64,000 nt of DNA from an uncultured Verrucomicrobia subdivision 3 bacterium (GCA_903850425.1 CAINLR010000062.1:1-64000), one strand, 5' to 3'; counted from the first letter of the stretch, positions 9,355 to 18,316 are shown. Numbers and translations are program-made. The notes: generated from the letters alone by a model not told the origin.

Positions 9355-10224
9355 ATGAAGATTTTCATTGATGGCAATTTATACGGCGAACAAGACGCGA
9401 AAGTGTCCGTGTTTGATCACGGATTGCTCTACGGCGACGGCATTTTTGAAGGCATCCGCATCTACAACGGACGCGTGTTCAAATTGAAAGAACACATTGA
9501 CCGGCTCTTTTGTTCGGCCAAGGCCATTTTGCTGGAACTTCCGTTGTCCCATGCGGAGCTCATGAAAGCCACGGTGGAGACTTGCCGCGCCAACGAACTC
9601 CGCACCGGCTATATCCGCCTGATCGTCACGCGCGGCGTGGGCACGCTGGGTTTGAATCCGCGCAGTTGCAAAAATCCGTCCGTCATCATTATCGCCAACA
9701 CCATCCAGGTTTATCCCGCGGAACTTTACGCGCGCGGCATGGACATCGTGACGGTGCCGACAGTGCGCAATTTGCACAGCGCGTTGAATCCGGCGATCAA
9801 ATCGCTGAATTATCTCAACAACATCCTGGCCAAAATCGAGGCGAACAACGCGGGCGTGGAAGAGGCCATTATGCTGAACGCCGAAGGTTTTGTTGCGGAA
9901 TGCACTGCGGACAATTTATTTATTTTGAAAAACGGGGCCTTGCTCACGCCGCCGCTTTCGGCGGGTGCGCTGTATGGCATCACGCGCGGGACGGTGATGG
10001 AGCTGGCCGAAAAAGCTGGCCTCAAAGTTTCCGAACCGAACCTGACGCGCTACGATTTATTCAATGCGGATGAATGTTTCCTCACCGGCACGGGCGCGGA
10101 GATCATGCCCGTGGTGAAGATTGATGGCCGCGTCATCGGCTCCGGCCAGCCGGGCCCGCTCACGCGCCAGTTGGTGGAGGCCTACCATGCCTTGACCAAT
10201 TCATCCGGCGAGCCGATATATTAA
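9355..10224 (+). CDS. ilvE: Branched-chain amino-acid aminotransferase (PLP fold type IV)
   Basis: 289 residues from the ATG at 9355; a GTG four codons earlier is the alternative start. The family opening FIDGNLYGEQDAKVSVFDHG and the GDGIFEGIRIY segment are present. The PLP-binding Lys is Lys149 in NPAIKSLNYLNN. The later motifs EEAIMLNAEGFVAECTADN and FLTGTGAEIMPV, which line the cofactor phosphate and carboxylate sites, are intact. It transfers amino groups between glutamate and the branched-chain 2-oxo acids in Ile, Val and Leu metabolism. Length is normal for the fold IV class, and D-amino-acid transaminase or aminodeoxychorismate lyase are less likely relatives. mcsA starts 4 bases after its stop, so the three genes probably form one transcript. 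Confidence 0.88.
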   Translation: MKIFIDGNLYGEQDAKVSVFDHGLLYGDGIFEGIRIYNGRVFKLKEHIDRLFCSAKAILLELPLSHAELMKATVETCRANELRTGYIRLIVTRGVGTLGLNPRSCKNPSVIIIANTIQVYPAELYARGMDIVTVPTVRNLHSALNPAIKSLNYLNNILAKIEANNAGVEEAIMLNAEGFVAECTADNLFILKNGALLTPPLSAGALYGITRGTVMELAEKAGLKVSEPNLTRYDLFNADECFLTGTGAEIMPVVKIDGRVIGSGQPGPLTRQLVEAYHALTNSSGEPIY

Positions 10225-10228
10225 TCAA

Positions 10229-10753
10229 ATGAGCGCCAAAAAAATCTGTTCCGTCTGCAAAGAAAAACCCGCCACGGTTTTTCTCACCAACATTTCGGCC
10301 GACAACAAGGTTCAGGCGATGGATTTGTGCGACGAATGCGCCAAAGCCAAAGGCGTGAACGATCCGGCGAGTTTTGCGATGGCGGATTTGATGCTCGGTC
10401 TGGGCGCAGCGCAGGGCTTGGACGCAGCGGCGGGCGGTGCGGAGTTGAAATGTTCGCGCTGCGGTTTTTCACAGGCGGATTTCAAGAAGTCCGGCCGGCT
10501 CGGCTGCCCGGAATGTTACCGCACTTTTGCGGAGGGCCTCGCCGGTTTGCTCAAGACGATGCACAAAGGTGTGCGGCACGTCGGCAAGGCACCGGAAGCC
10601 TTGCGGCAGACGCGCGAAAATGTGGACCGGCTCAAGACGCTCCAGAAGAAACTGGCCAAGGCGGTGGAGGAGGAAAATTACGAGGCGGCGGCCACGTTGC
10701 GCGATGAAATCAAATCCATGACCAGCCCGTCCAGTGCCAAGGCCCCGCGATGA
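10229..10753 (+). CDS. mcsA: McsA, zinc-binding activator of the McsB arginine kinase
   Basis: 174 residues. Two N-terminal CxxC pairs (CSVC, CDEC) and a second pair set (CSRC, CPEC) make the expected treble-clef zinc sites. The C-terminus (about 130-165) is a UvrB/UvrC-type helical hairpin with KLAKAVEEENYEAAATLRDE. McsA activates McsB in the protein-arginine phosphorylation pathway that marks proteins for ClpCP in Firmicutes. Its stop codon overlaps the mcsB start (ATGA), so the two are translationally coupled. Neither ctsR nor clpC is adjacent here, unlike in Bacillus. Confidence 0.92.
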   Translation: MSAKKICSVCKEKPATVFLTNISADNKVQAMDLCDECAKAKGVNDPASFAMADLMLGLGAAQGLDAAAGGAELKCSRCGFSQADFKKSGRLGCPECYRTFAEGLAGLLKTMHKGVRHVGKAPEALRQTRENVDRLKTLQKKLAKAVEEENYEAAATLRDEIKSMTSPSSAKAPR

Positions 10754-11841
10754 AAGACATCCATTCATTTCTTTGTTCCCCGGCGGAATCCACGCACCGG
10801 CACGGACCCAACGACCGCATTGTGATGTCGAGCCGCGTGCGGCTGGCGCGGAATCTGCGGGACAATTCTTTTCCTGGCTGGGCCAAAAAACCGGAGCGGG
10901 TGAAAGTTTGGGAGACCATCCAACCGGCCGTCAGCGCCTTGCCAGAGATGGTGGATTCGTTTGCCGAGGCGATGGATAATCTGACCGCGCTCGACAAGCA
11001 AATCTTGGTGGAGCGCCATCTCATCAGCCGCGAGCATGCGGCGAAAAACGTCGGCAGCGGCGTGGTCTTGAACCATGACGAGACGTTCTGCGTGATGATC
11101 AACGAAGAGGACCATCTGCGAATGCAGGCCTTGCGGCCGGGTTTTCAAATCCGCGAAGCGTGGCAGGCGATTGACCGCTTGGATTCCGGGTTGGAGAAAA
11201 GATTAAATTTCGCCTTCGACAATGAACTGGGCTACCTGACCGCGTGTCCAACGAATCTCGGCACGGGCATCCGCGTCAGCGCGATGTTGCATCTGCCAGG
11301 GCTCGTGCTCGCGGAGCAGATCAATCCCATCGTGCAATCGGTCAACAAACTCGGCCTCGCCGTGCGCGGACTTTACGGGGAAGGCACGGAAGCGCTCGGC
11401 AATGTCTTTCAAGTCTCGAATCAGATGACGCTCGGCGAAAGCGAAATTGTCATCGTCGAACGTTTGGAAAAAGTCATGGCGCAGATCATCGAGCACGAGG
11501 AAAATGCGCGGCTGACGTTGCTGGAGAAAAAACCAAAAGTGGTTTTCAACCATATCGGACGGGCTTACGGCGTGCTGGCCAACGCGCACAGCATCTCGTC
11601 CAAAGAAACGATGAATCTGCTTTCCCTGATGCGGCTGGGCGTGGACATGGATTTGTTTCCCGGCGCGCATCGCGGCTTGATTGACGAATTGTTTTTGATG
11701 ACGCAGCCGGCGCACCTGCAAAAATCCGTGTCCGATAAATTATCCGCCGAGGAGCGCGACTTGGTCCGCGCCGACATGGTGCGCGACCGATTGAAAAACG
11801 TCAGTCGCCCGGTGACCAAGCTGGCGAGCGGCGGGAATTGA
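10750..11841 (+). CDS. mcsB: Protein-arginine kinase McsB
   Basis: 363 residues, normal length. It belongs to the ATP:guanido phosphotransferase fold. The nucleotide-binding start VMSSRVRLARNLRDN and the central NEEDHLRMQ and LGYLTACPTNLGTGIRVS motifs, including the active-site Cys in CPTN, are present. It phosphorylates arginine residues of cytosolic proteins. The gene overlaps mcsA by 4 bases and is followed by a strong hairpin terminator at 11862. That closes an ilvE-mcsA-mcsB unit. Confidence 0.95.
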   Translation: MKDIHSFLCSPAESTHRHGPNDRIVMSSRVRLARNLRDNSFPGWAKKPERVKVWETIQPAVSALPEMVDSFAEAMDNLTALDKQILVERHLISREHAAKNVGSGVVLNHDETFCVMINEEDHLRMQALRPGFQIREAWQAIDRLDSGLEKRLNFAFDNELGYLTACPTNLGTGIRVSAMLHLPGLVLAEQINPIVQSVNKLGLAVRGLYGEGTEALGNVFQVSNQMTLGESEIVIVERLEKVMAQIIEHEENARLTLLEKKPKVVFNHIGRAYGVLANAHSISSKETMNLLSLMRLGVDMDLFPGAHRGLIDELFLMTQPAHLQKSVSDKLSAEERDLVRADMVRDRLKNVSRPVTKLASGGN

Positions 11842-11861
11842 CTCGGCGGGCGGAGCCTTTG

Positions 11862-11889
11862 CGGCGGTGCGGGCCGTCCCGCACCGCCG
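11862..11889 (+). terminator. Rho-independent terminator after mcsB
   Basis: Perfect 12-bp GC-rich stem (CGGCGGTGCGGG / CCCGCACCGCCG) with a CCGT loop, followed by TTTCATTTTCATT. It lies 20 bases after the mcsB stop. Confidence 0.8.
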
Positions 11890-11975
11890 TTTCATTTTCA
11901 TTCCAGGGTGAGTCTGCGATTGCCAAACTTCATAAATTCTGCGTAGCTGGGGTTCAACAATAACCAGGAGTTCAT

Positions 11976-12068
11976 ATGGCCAAAGGCAATCGCAGTCAGA
12001 AAAAAGAAATCAAGAAAAAGAAGAAAGAGCAGCCCAAGGCGGCACCGCCGACGCGTCGAGGTTCCTGA
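11976..12068 (+). CDS. 30-residue lysine-rich small protein
   Basis: A 30-codon ORF starting MAKGNRSQKKEIKKKKKEQ and ending PPTRRGS. It has one of the few clear Shine-Dalgarno sequences in the window (AGGAG at 11966-11970, five bases before the ATG), which supports translation. The highly basic composition suggests a nucleic-acid or ribosome-associated peptide. I recall similar short MAKG-type proteins in other Gram-negative genomes, but the function is unknown. Confidence 0.6.
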   Translation: MAKGNRSQKKEIKKKKKEQPKAAPPTRRGS

Positions 12069-12143
12069 CCCGACGCCAGTTGCGGGTGGCAATTTCTTGC
12101 TTGTGCCGGACCCAAAACTGTGTGAAACAGCTTTGGCAACGAT

Positions 12144-12914
12144 ATGAAAACCAAAGCTGAAATCGTTGCCAACTGGCTGCCGCGCTACACGGGCACGCCC
12201 CTCAAGGACTTTGGCAAGCACGTCCTGCTCGTCAATTTCAACAACTACGTCCGCAGGTTCGCCAAATGGCACAAGGTGCCCATTCGCGGCGAAGACCTGC
12301 CGATGCCCAACGCCACCGCCGACGGGATCACCATCGTCAACTTCGGCATGGGCAGCGCCAGTGCGGCGACGGTGATGGATCTGCTCGGCGCGGTGCATCC
12401 GCAGGCCGTTTTGTTTCTCGGCAAGTGTGGCGGCGTGAAACACGTCGCGACCTTGGGCGATCTCGTGCTACCGATTGCCGCCATCCGCGGCGAGGGCGCG
12501 TCGAATGATTATTTTCCGCCGGAAGTTCCCGCGCTGCCCGCATTCAGTTTGCAGAAGGCTATCTCGACTACCATTCGCGATCACAAACGCGATTACTGGA
12601 CGGGCACGGTTTATACGACCAACCGCCGGGTTTGGGAACACGACGACAAATTCAAAAAATATCTGCGCCGCATTCGTTGCATCGGCATTGACATGGAAAC
12701 CGCCACGATCTTCATCACCGGCTTTCACAATGAGATCCCGACCGGAGCCTTGCTGCTGGTATCCGATCAGCCGATGCAGCCCGAAGGCGTGAAAACTGCC
12801 TTGAGCGATCAGAAGGTGACCCAGCAGTTTCTCGACAAACACCTCCGCATCGGGATTGACTCGCTCAAACAGTTGATTAACTGCGGCCTGACGGTGAAGC
12901 ATCTGCGGTTTTGA
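12144..12914 (+). CDS. amn: AMP nucleosidase (short form)
   Basis: 256 residues. The opening KTKAEIVANWLPRYTG matches the short AMP nucleosidase type also found in Bacteroidota, without the regulatory N-terminal domain of the Escherichia coli enzyme. Phosphorylase-superfamily motifs are present: VNFGMGSASAATVMDLL, FLGKCGGVKHV and the ribose-binding IDMETATIF with its Glu. It would hydrolyse AMP to adenine and ribose 5-phosphate in the cytoplasm, influencing adenylate levels. It stands alone between the small basic gene and the RRM gene. A purine nucleoside phosphorylase is less likely because of the family-specific N-terminus. Confidence 0.85.
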   Translation: MKTKAEIVANWLPRYTGTPLKDFGKHVLLVNFNNYVRRFAKWHKVPIRGEDLPMPNATADGITIVNFGMGSASAATVMDLLGAVHPQAVLFLGKCGGVKHVATLGDLVLPIAAIRGEGASNDYFPPEVPALPAFSLQKAISTTIRDHKRDYWTGTVYTTNRRVWEHDDKFKKYLRRIRCIGIDMETATIFITGFHNEIPTGALLLVSDQPMQPEGVKTALSDQKVTQQFLDKHLRIGIDSLKQLINCGLTVKHLRF

Positions 12915-13132
12915 GGCGGGGCCGACCGACCGGCGGCCAATCGTCATGATTTCCAACCCGAAAAATCTATTGCACGGAATGGCGAACCTGCTAAACTTAC
13001 GCCGTCTGTGAGGATAACTTAAATCTTTCAAGACATGGAAAATCAGCAAGTGAACGCAGTTCAGTGATGATTTGAAACCCGGCAGTCGGGAACAGTCTGG
13101 AAAACAGTTAGTCTTGAACAGCCAATCGTTGA

Positions 13133-13483
13133 ATGAGCACTAAATTGTTTGTGGGAAATCTTTCCTTCAACACCACTGAAAATGACCTGCAGTCGGCCTT
13201 TGCCGCGCACGGCACGGTCGTCGAAGCCAACCTGATGATGGACCGGATGACCGGTCGTTCCCGCGGTTTTGCCTTCGTCACCTACTCCACTCCCGAAGAG
13301 GCCCAAAAGGCGATTGAAGCCATGAACGGCGCGACCTTGGATGACCGCGCCTTGACGGTCAATATTGCGCGTCCGAAGGAAGAGCGTCCGCGTGGCGACC
13401 GCGGCGATCGCGGCGGGGATCGCGGCCCGCGGCGTGAGTTCGGCGGTGGTGGTGATCGCGGCCCGCGCCGGGACCGTTATTGA
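13133..13483 (+). CDS. RRM-type RNA-binding protein
   Basis: 116 residues. A single RRM at 1-82 contains RNP2 (LFVGNL) and RNP1 (RGFAFVTY) with their aromatic RNA-stacking residues. A Gly/Arg/Asp-rich tail with repeated RGD/RGG-like and GPRR units follows (83-116). This is the architecture of cyanobacterial Rbp-type cold-inducible proteins and likely acts as an RNA chaperone. The upstream 200-base region lacks another gene and could be a long regulated leader. A hairpin follows at 13499. Confidence 0.93.
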   Translation: MSTKLFVGNLSFNTTENDLQSAFAAHGTVVEANLMMDRMTGRSRGFAFVTYSTPEEAQKAIEAMNGATLDDRALTVNIARPKEERPRGDRGDRGGDRGPRREFGGGGDRGPRRDRY

Positions 13484-13498
13484 TCTTTTTGTAACATG

Positions 13499-13530
13499 CC
13501 GGGGCGACGTTTGCCAAAGCGTCGCCCCGG
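13499..13530 (+). terminator. Strong hairpin between the RRM gene and infA
   Basis: Perfect 11-bp stem (CCGGGGCGACG / CGTCGCCCCGG) around a 10-base loop. There is no U-tract after it, so it may terminate inefficiently or act as an mRNA stabiliser. It ends 25 bases before the infA start. Confidence 0.55.
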
Positions 13531-13554
13531 TGCTTATTCATAGTGGCCTTGCCC

Positions 13555-13767
13555 ATGGAAGAACACATAGAAATTGAGGGTCGCATCTTGACGGTGCTGG
13601 CGGGGACGATGTTCCGGGTGGAACTCGACAACAAACATCAGGTGCTGGCCACCATTTCGGGCAAGATGCGCAAACGCTTCGTTCGGCTGACCACGGGTGA
13701 CCGGGTGAAAATGGAGATGTCCCCTTACGACTTGAACAAGGCCCGCATCGTCTGGCGTCTCGGTTGA
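13555..13767 (+). CDS. infA: Translation initiation factor IF-1
   Basis: 70 residues from the ATG at 13555; an in-frame GTG at 13543 is less likely. The S1-like OB fold is complete: [20 protein letters not shown], the [16 protein letters not shown] loop that binds 16S rRNA, and [13 protein letters not shown]. It binds the 30S A site during initiation. ispD follows after 47 bases. Confidence 0.95.
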   Translation: MEEHIEIEGRILTVLAGTMFRVELDNKHQVLATISGKMRKRFVRLTTGDRVKMEMSPYDLNKARIVWRLG

Positions 13768-13814
13768 TTCTTTGGGCTTTGGGGTTTCGCATTTGGGCTT
13801 TAGACTTCGCCCGC

Positions 13815-14495
13815 ATGACATCCGCAATTATTGTTGCCGCCGGCAAGGGCACGCGCATGGGCGCCAACGTGGACAAACTTTGGCTGGAGGTCGCCGGCCG
13901 GCCGGTCGTGGCCCACACCTGGCAACGCTTCAACGATTCCCCGGTCATCGCAGAAATCATTTTGGTGGTGCGCGACGGGATGCAACTGCACTTCACGGAA
14001 CTTGCGGAAAAATTTCATTTTCAAAAAACCTTTCGGCTCGTGGTCGGCGGGGCCGAACGGCAAGATTCTGTCTGGAACGGACTGGCGGCCGTAGCGCGGA
14101 CAATGGAGATCGTGACGATTCAGGATGCCGCCCGCCCTTGCACGAGCGAGGCTTTGATTGTGGCCACGATTCAGGCTGCGCGCGCGACCGGAGCCGCGGT
14201 CGCGGCGCAGCCGGTCACAGACACCATCAAAGAAACGGCGGATGGCCAAGTCATTTCGCGCACCGTTGACCGCAGCAAGCTGTGGTCGGTGCAGACGCCG
14301 CAGACCTTTCGCGTCGAAGTCATCCGCCGCGCCATTTCCGCCGCGCGTGAAAAAAATCTTCGCCTGACCGACGACACGGCGGCGTGTGAATTGATCGGCC
14401 AGCCTGTGCGCTTGGTGAACAGCGCCTCGCCCAATCCCAAAGTGACGGTGCCGGGCGATCTGCCCTTCGTAGCCAGCCTGTTGAAAGATAACTAA
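13815..14495 (+). CDS. ispD: 2-C-methyl-D-erythritol 4-phosphate cytidylyltransferase
   Basis: 226 residues. The nucleotidyltransferase signature IIVAAGKGTRMGANVDKLW gives the CTP-binding loop with Arg and Lys. The DAARPC, VTDTIKE and QTPQTFR motifs are characteristic of IspD. It makes CDP-methylerythritol in the non-mevalonate isoprenoid pathway. The ATG at 13815 is chosen because the upstream in-frame TTG at 13764 overlaps infA and encodes low-complexity residues. Confidence 0.93.
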   Translation: MTSAIIVAAGKGTRMGANVDKLWLEVAGRPVVAHTWQRFNDSPVIAEIILVVRDGMQLHFTELAEKFHFQKTFRLVVGGAERQDSVWNGLAAVARTMEIVTIQDAARPCTSEALIVATIQAARATGAAVAAQPVTDTIKETADGQVISRTVDRSKLWSVQTPQTFRVEVIRRAISAAREKNLRLTDDTAACELIGQPVRLVNSASPNPKVTVPGDLPFVASLLKDN

Positions 14496-14633
14496 CAGTA
14501 GCCAACGGAGGACACAGAGAATCAAAATTGAATTTCTCCCTTACCTCCGTTTCCTCCTGTAAATTTTTATGGTGGCCATTTCTACTTCAAAAACTTTGTG
14601 TCGGCGTTCCTTCGTGCTAGAGTTTCGGCGTTT

Positions 14634-15944
14634 ATGAACCGACGTCTGGTTTTTGGTCTGGTGAGCGCGGCGCTGCTGTTGAATCTGGCAGTGGGCGCCA
14701 AGATTTATCTGGGCACGCCGCGCGCCAAGGAGGATGACACCGCGCAGATCAGTCAGGAGATTTTTGCGGACGCCCTGCAAAAGATCCGCAGCGAATATGT
14801 GGATGGCAAGGATTTGACATATCACCAGTTGGTTTATGCGGCGATGCGCGGCATGATGGGCAAGCTCGATCCGCACAGCGAATTTCTGGATGCCGATTCG
14901 TTTCAGGAATTGCAGGATGACACCGAAGGCCAGTTCGGCGGACTGGGGTTGGTCGTCGTATTGCGCGAAGGACACATCACCGTGGTCGCCCCGATGGAGG
15001 ACACCCCGGGATTTCGCGCGGGCATTCTCACCGGCGACCGCATCATCAAGGTCGAAGGCAAGAGCGTCGAAAAACAATCGCTCACCGATGTCGTCAAGCA
15101 ATTGCGCGGCGAACCCGATTCGCAGGTGCGATTGACCGTGGAGCGGCCGTCCACCGGGGCTGTCAAAACCTACAATCTCACTCGCGCCGTCATCCAGATG
15201 GACATGGTCAAGGACATCAACGGCCAGAAAAAATTTCCCCTGACGGACAACAGGATTGGTTATCTCCGCATCACCCAGTTTGGCGAAAAGACGGCGGCCG
15301 AACTCGAGACGGCGCTGCAAAAACTGCGCGGGCAGGGCATGCAGGCGCTGATCGTGGACCTGCGTTGGAATCCCGGCGGTTTGTTGGAACAAGCCGTGGA
15401 AGTCTGCCAGAAATTTCTGCCGCGGGGACAGCTTGTGGTTTCCACCGAAGGCCGGCACACCTTGGAAAAGTATGTGGCCAAAGGCAGCGGCGATGAGTTG
15501 AAGGGCGTGCCCATGGTGGTGCTCGCCAATCTGGGCAGCGCCAGCGCGGCGGAGATTGTCACCGGCTGTCTCCAGGATTTGCATCGTGCCGTGGTGCTGG
15601 GTGAAAAAACTTTCGGCAAAGGTTCCGTGCAGACCATCTTCCCGCTCGGCGACAACTCGGCACTCAAGTTGACCGTGGCGAAGTATTACACGCCGAGCCA
15701 CAAGGTCATCCACCAGCACGGCATCACCCCCGACATTTTGGTGCCGATGAATGACGATGAAGAGGCCGCGCTCGTCATCAAACGCACGCCCGGCGGCGTC
15801 GAAGCGCTTAGCGACGCGGACCGCGTTCGCGTGGCCACCTTCCGCGACGGGCAGCTTGATCGCGCCGAAGATTTGCTCAAAGGCCTTTTGATTTACCAAA
15901 CGCTCCTCGCCGCACCGAAGCCGGAGAAGATGGCAGCGAAGTAG
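14634..15944 (+). CDS. C-terminal processing peptidase, S41 family
   Basis: 436 residues. An N-terminal hydrophobic segment (about 5-25) directs export or anchors the protein. A PDZ domain (about 95-185) precedes the peptidase. The catalytic Ser is in NLGSASAAEI (Ser304) and the Lys in GEKTFGKGSVQ (Lys329). VDLRWNPGGLLEQAVE is the conserved beta-strand motif. It is expected to trim C-termini of periplasmic or envelope proteins. It follows ispD by 138 bases and may have its own promoter. A second, longer S41 enzyme (Prc type) lies at 34879. Confidence 0.93.
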   Translation: MNRRLVFGLVSAALLLNLAVGAKIYLGTPRAKEDDTAQISQEIFADALQKIRSEYVDGKDLTYHQLVYAAMRGMMGKLDPHSEFLDADSFQELQDDTEGQFGGLGLVVVLREGHITVVAPMEDTPGFRAGILTGDRIIKVEGKSVEKQSLTDVVKQLRGEPDSQVRLTVERPSTGAVKTYNLTRAVIQMDMVKDINGQKKFPLTDNRIGYLRITQFGEKTAAELETALQKLRGQGMQALIVDLRWNPGGLLEQAVEVCQKFLPRGQLVVSTEGRHTLEKYVAKGSGDELKGVPMVVLANLGSASAAEIVTGCLQDLHRAVVLGEKTFGKGSVQTIFPLGDNSALKLTVAKYYTPSHKVIHQHGITPDILVPMNDDEEAALVIKRTPGGVEALSDADRVRVATFRDGQLDRAEDLLKGLLIYQTLLAAPKPEKMAAK

Positions 15945-15962
15945 TTGAAACGTTTGAATTGC

Positions 15963-16024
15963 AAATGACGAACGCACCAGCCTTCCCCTGCACTGCCCAC
16001 TAATTCATTCGTCATTCGTCATTT
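15963..16024. repeat. Short inverted/direct repeat around ATTCGTC
   Basis: AAATGACGAA at 15963-15972 is complementary to the second of two tandem ATTCGTC units at 16007-16020 plus the following ATTT. It could form a 10-bp hairpin between the S41 peptidase gene and tsaD. It resembles low-copy intergenic repeats rather than a terminator. Confidence 0.4.
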
Positions 16025-16033
16025 CCAATTCCC

Positions 16034-17059
16034 ATGACCCTCCTCGCGCTCGAAACCTCCTGCGACGAAACCAGCGCCGCCGTGGTGCGCGACGGCAAAA
16101 TCCTGTCCAACACCGTCTCCTCGCAAATCAAGCTGCACGCAGAATACGGCGGCGTGGTGCCCGAACTCGCCGCACGCGAGCATCTCAAAAATCTTCTGCC
16201 CGTCGCCCAGGCCGCGTTGCGCGAAGCCGGCGTGTCTCCGGCGCAACTCGACGCCGTCGCCGCCACGCAAGGGCCGGGCCTGGCCATCGCGCTGCTCGTT
16301 GGCTTCAAGGCCGCGCAGTCTCTCGCCTTTGCGTTGAACAAACCCTTCATCGGCATCAACCATCACGAGGCCCACTTGTATTCGCCGTGGATTTATGGCG
16401 AACCGTGCGTTGCCGACTTCTCTAAATTCCAGCCCAACGTCTCCCTCATCGTCAGCGGCGGACACACCCTGCTCGTCCTCGTGGCCGCTGAGTTGCAGCA
16501 TCGCGTGCTCGGCGGGACCATTGACGACGCCGCCGGTGAATGCTTCGACAAGACCGGCAAGCTCATGGGCCTCGCCTATCCTGCCGGCCCTGTCATTGAC
16601 ACCCTCGCGGAGTCGGGCAATCCCCGCGCCTACGACTTTCCGCGCCCGCTGCTCAACGACCTCGGCGACGACTTCAGCTTCAGCGGCCTGAAAACTTCCG
16701 TGCGCTATTTCATTCGCGACCATCCCGCGCTGCTCGACGACCGGCAAAAAGTCTGCGACCTCTGCGCCAGCGTGCAGGCGGCCATCGTGGAAGTGCTCGT
16801 CAAGAAAACCATTCGCGCCGCCCAGCGCCACGGCGTCCGCTGCGTCACCGCGTCGGGCGGCGTCACTTGCAACCGCGCCTTGCGCCGCGAACTCGCCCGC
16901 GCCTGCGAACGCCACGGCTTGACGCTGCACCTCGCCGAAAAAAATCTCTGCACCGACAACGCCGCGATGATTGGGATTCTGGCCGAAAGAAAATTGCAGG
17001 CCCACCGGCCGCTGACCGACCTCGACGCCGAGATCCAGCCCGGCTGGGCGTTGAGCTGA
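16034..17059 (+). CDS. tsaD: tRNA N6-adenosine threonylcarbamoyltransferase TsaD
   Basis: 341 residues, family-typical length. ASKHA ATPase fold with LLALETSCDETSAAVV at the N-terminus, the metal-binding HHEAH motif (INHHEAHLYSPW) and SLIVSGGHTLLV. The later motifs DDAAGECFDKTGKLMGL, ASGGVTCNRALR and CTDNAAMIG are intact. It transfers the threonylcarbamoyl group to A37 of ANN-decoding tRNAs together with TsaB and TsaE, which are not in this window. Confidence 0.97.
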   Translation: MTLLALETSCDETSAAVVRDGKILSNTVSSQIKLHAEYGGVVPELAAREHLKNLLPVAQAALREAGVSPAQLDAVAATQGPGLAIALLVGFKAAQSLAFALNKPFIGINHHEAHLYSPWIYGEPCVADFSKFQPNVSLIVSGGHTLLVLVAAELQHRVLGGTIDDAAGECFDKTGKLMGLAYPAGPVIDTLAESGNPRAYDFPRPLLNDLGDDFSFSGLKTSVRYFIRDHPALLDDRQKVCDLCASVQAAIVEVLVKKTIRAAQRHGVRCVTASGGVTCNRALRRELARACERHGLTLHLAEKNLCTDNAAMIGILAERKLQAHRPLTDLDAEIQPGWALS

Positions 17060-17282
17060 ACTACGCGGCGGTCCGCGTGCAACCACATTGGCCAGCTCAT
17101 GGTGACGTCACGGAACGGAGCGAAAAGCAAAAGGCCGGCGGGCAGACTTCAAAACTTTCAGTGCCAGTTCAGCTACGGATTGGCAGGACACTCCGCGCGT
17201 TCACGCCTCAACCAGGGTCACATCCTCACCGCGCTTCGGTCTTTCCATTATTTTGGTGTTTAGGCGACGCGGTGCGCATACC

Positions 17283-17609
17283 TCAATCCTTCTGCCTTTC
17301 TGAATCCTCTAAAAACGATGGCGCACATGGATAGAGCGTCCACCATTGCTCCTCTAGCGGCAACTCTGCATCCGGTGGGCCGAAGAATTTCCAACGCATC
17401 GCCTCCTCAAAGGACAACTTCCGAGGCCGGCAACCGATGAACGAGCAACTGCAAGGGAAGTGGCCATCTACAAGGGACACTCCTGAGATCACGGCTTCAC
17501 GCCCTTCATCTGAAATATCAACCTCAGTGCATACACAAGGATGGTAAAAGCAGCTCTCGTAATAATCTCCCGGGGAGATGTCTTTTGGGGATGTCAGTTC
17601 GACAGGCAT
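17283..17609 (-). CDS. Cysteine-containing small protein of unknown function
   Basis: 108 residues from the ATG at 17609; GTG at 17633 is the alternative. Composition is that of a soluble folded protein. Cys residues occur in SCFYHPCVCTEVD and FPCSCSFIGCRPR, which could bind metal. A conserved-looking C-terminal stretch reads SFEEAMRWKFFGPPDAELPL. No family is recognised. It lies 103 bases downstream of the DUF2314 gene on the same strand, so the two may be co-transcribed. Confidence 0.6.
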   Translation of the reverse strand: MPVELTSPKDISPGDYYESCFYHPCVCTEVDISDEGREAVISGVSLVDGHFPCSCSFIGCRPRKLSFEEAMRWKFFGPPDAELPLEEQWWTLYPCAPSFLEDSERQKD

Positions 17610-17712
17610 ACTTGTAGCCCAATAATGAGCCACGCCGGGCCTGCGACGCCGCCCGCGAGCGCGGACTCCAAAGCGTCTCCCGGTGATGACTCCATGAATT
17701 TGATAGGCCTTT

Positions 17713-18102
17713 TCATTCCTCGATTCCTGCGCGCCGCATTAATATGCGTTCGACGAACGCTCCTCGTAAAACTTCACCTTCGTAATACATCCAGTCGGAG
17801 ATTTGGGTGGCCGACGCTACCACCTTAGCACCCCCTTTGAGCTGTGGATCGCCACCCACTGGAGTCACTACTTGGCCGCCAACTTCAGTTCCATCGAAAA
17901 ACACACCTTCAAGCCAGACGTGCTCAAATGCACCGGCGGCTTCAGAATCGACGCAGACCTTCACGAACGCAGGGTATACGGGAAGGATTCGGTGCGAGTC
18001 TTCTTCAACCACCCTTCGGAATTCGGGCAATCGGCGTTGCGCCTCGGCGATCGCGGCTCGGATTTCCTCGTCGTCACCTTGAGTGCGTAGAACGTCAGTC
18101 AT
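17713..18102 (-). CDS. DUF2314 domain protein
   Basis: 129 residues. Residues 45-125 match my recollection of DUF2314: VKVCVDSEAAGAFEHVWLEGV, DPQLKGGAKVVASATQISDWMYYEG and a final GAFVERILMRR. The N-terminal helix DDEEIRAAIAEAQRRLPEF is also usual. No catalytic role is known for the domain. Some relatives occur near immunity genes, which is a weak contextual hint only. It is the first of two co-directional small genes. Confidence 0.75.
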   Translation of the reverse strand: MTDVLRTQGDDEEIRAAIAEAQRRLPEFRRVVEEDSHRILPVYPAFVKVCVDSEAAGAFEHVWLEGVFFDGTEVGGQVVTPVGGDPQLKGGAKVVASATQISDWMYYEGEVLRGAFVERILMRRAGIEE

Positions 18103-18316
18103 ATCTACTGCCTAACATTGTGTTTTACCCCTTTGTAGTCGGTCTGGGGGGCGGGAGTGGTTTGGTGGGTCCCATGCGGTGAGCTTTGGGCAGGTGGCGG
18201 GCGTTGTCAATCCTGTTTCCAAGGACTGGCATCGGTGGCGGCGCGGGCATCGGCCCGTCGCCGTGGAGCGGCTCGCCTACTTGCGCGTCCTCGGAAAATC
18301 TCGGCGGGCTTCGCCG

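Noticed and set aside
14541-15977. 478-codon minus-strand open frame
   Set aside because: Antisense to the S41 processing peptidase with complete catalytic residues. The shadow is rich in His, Arg and Gln and shows no fold signature.
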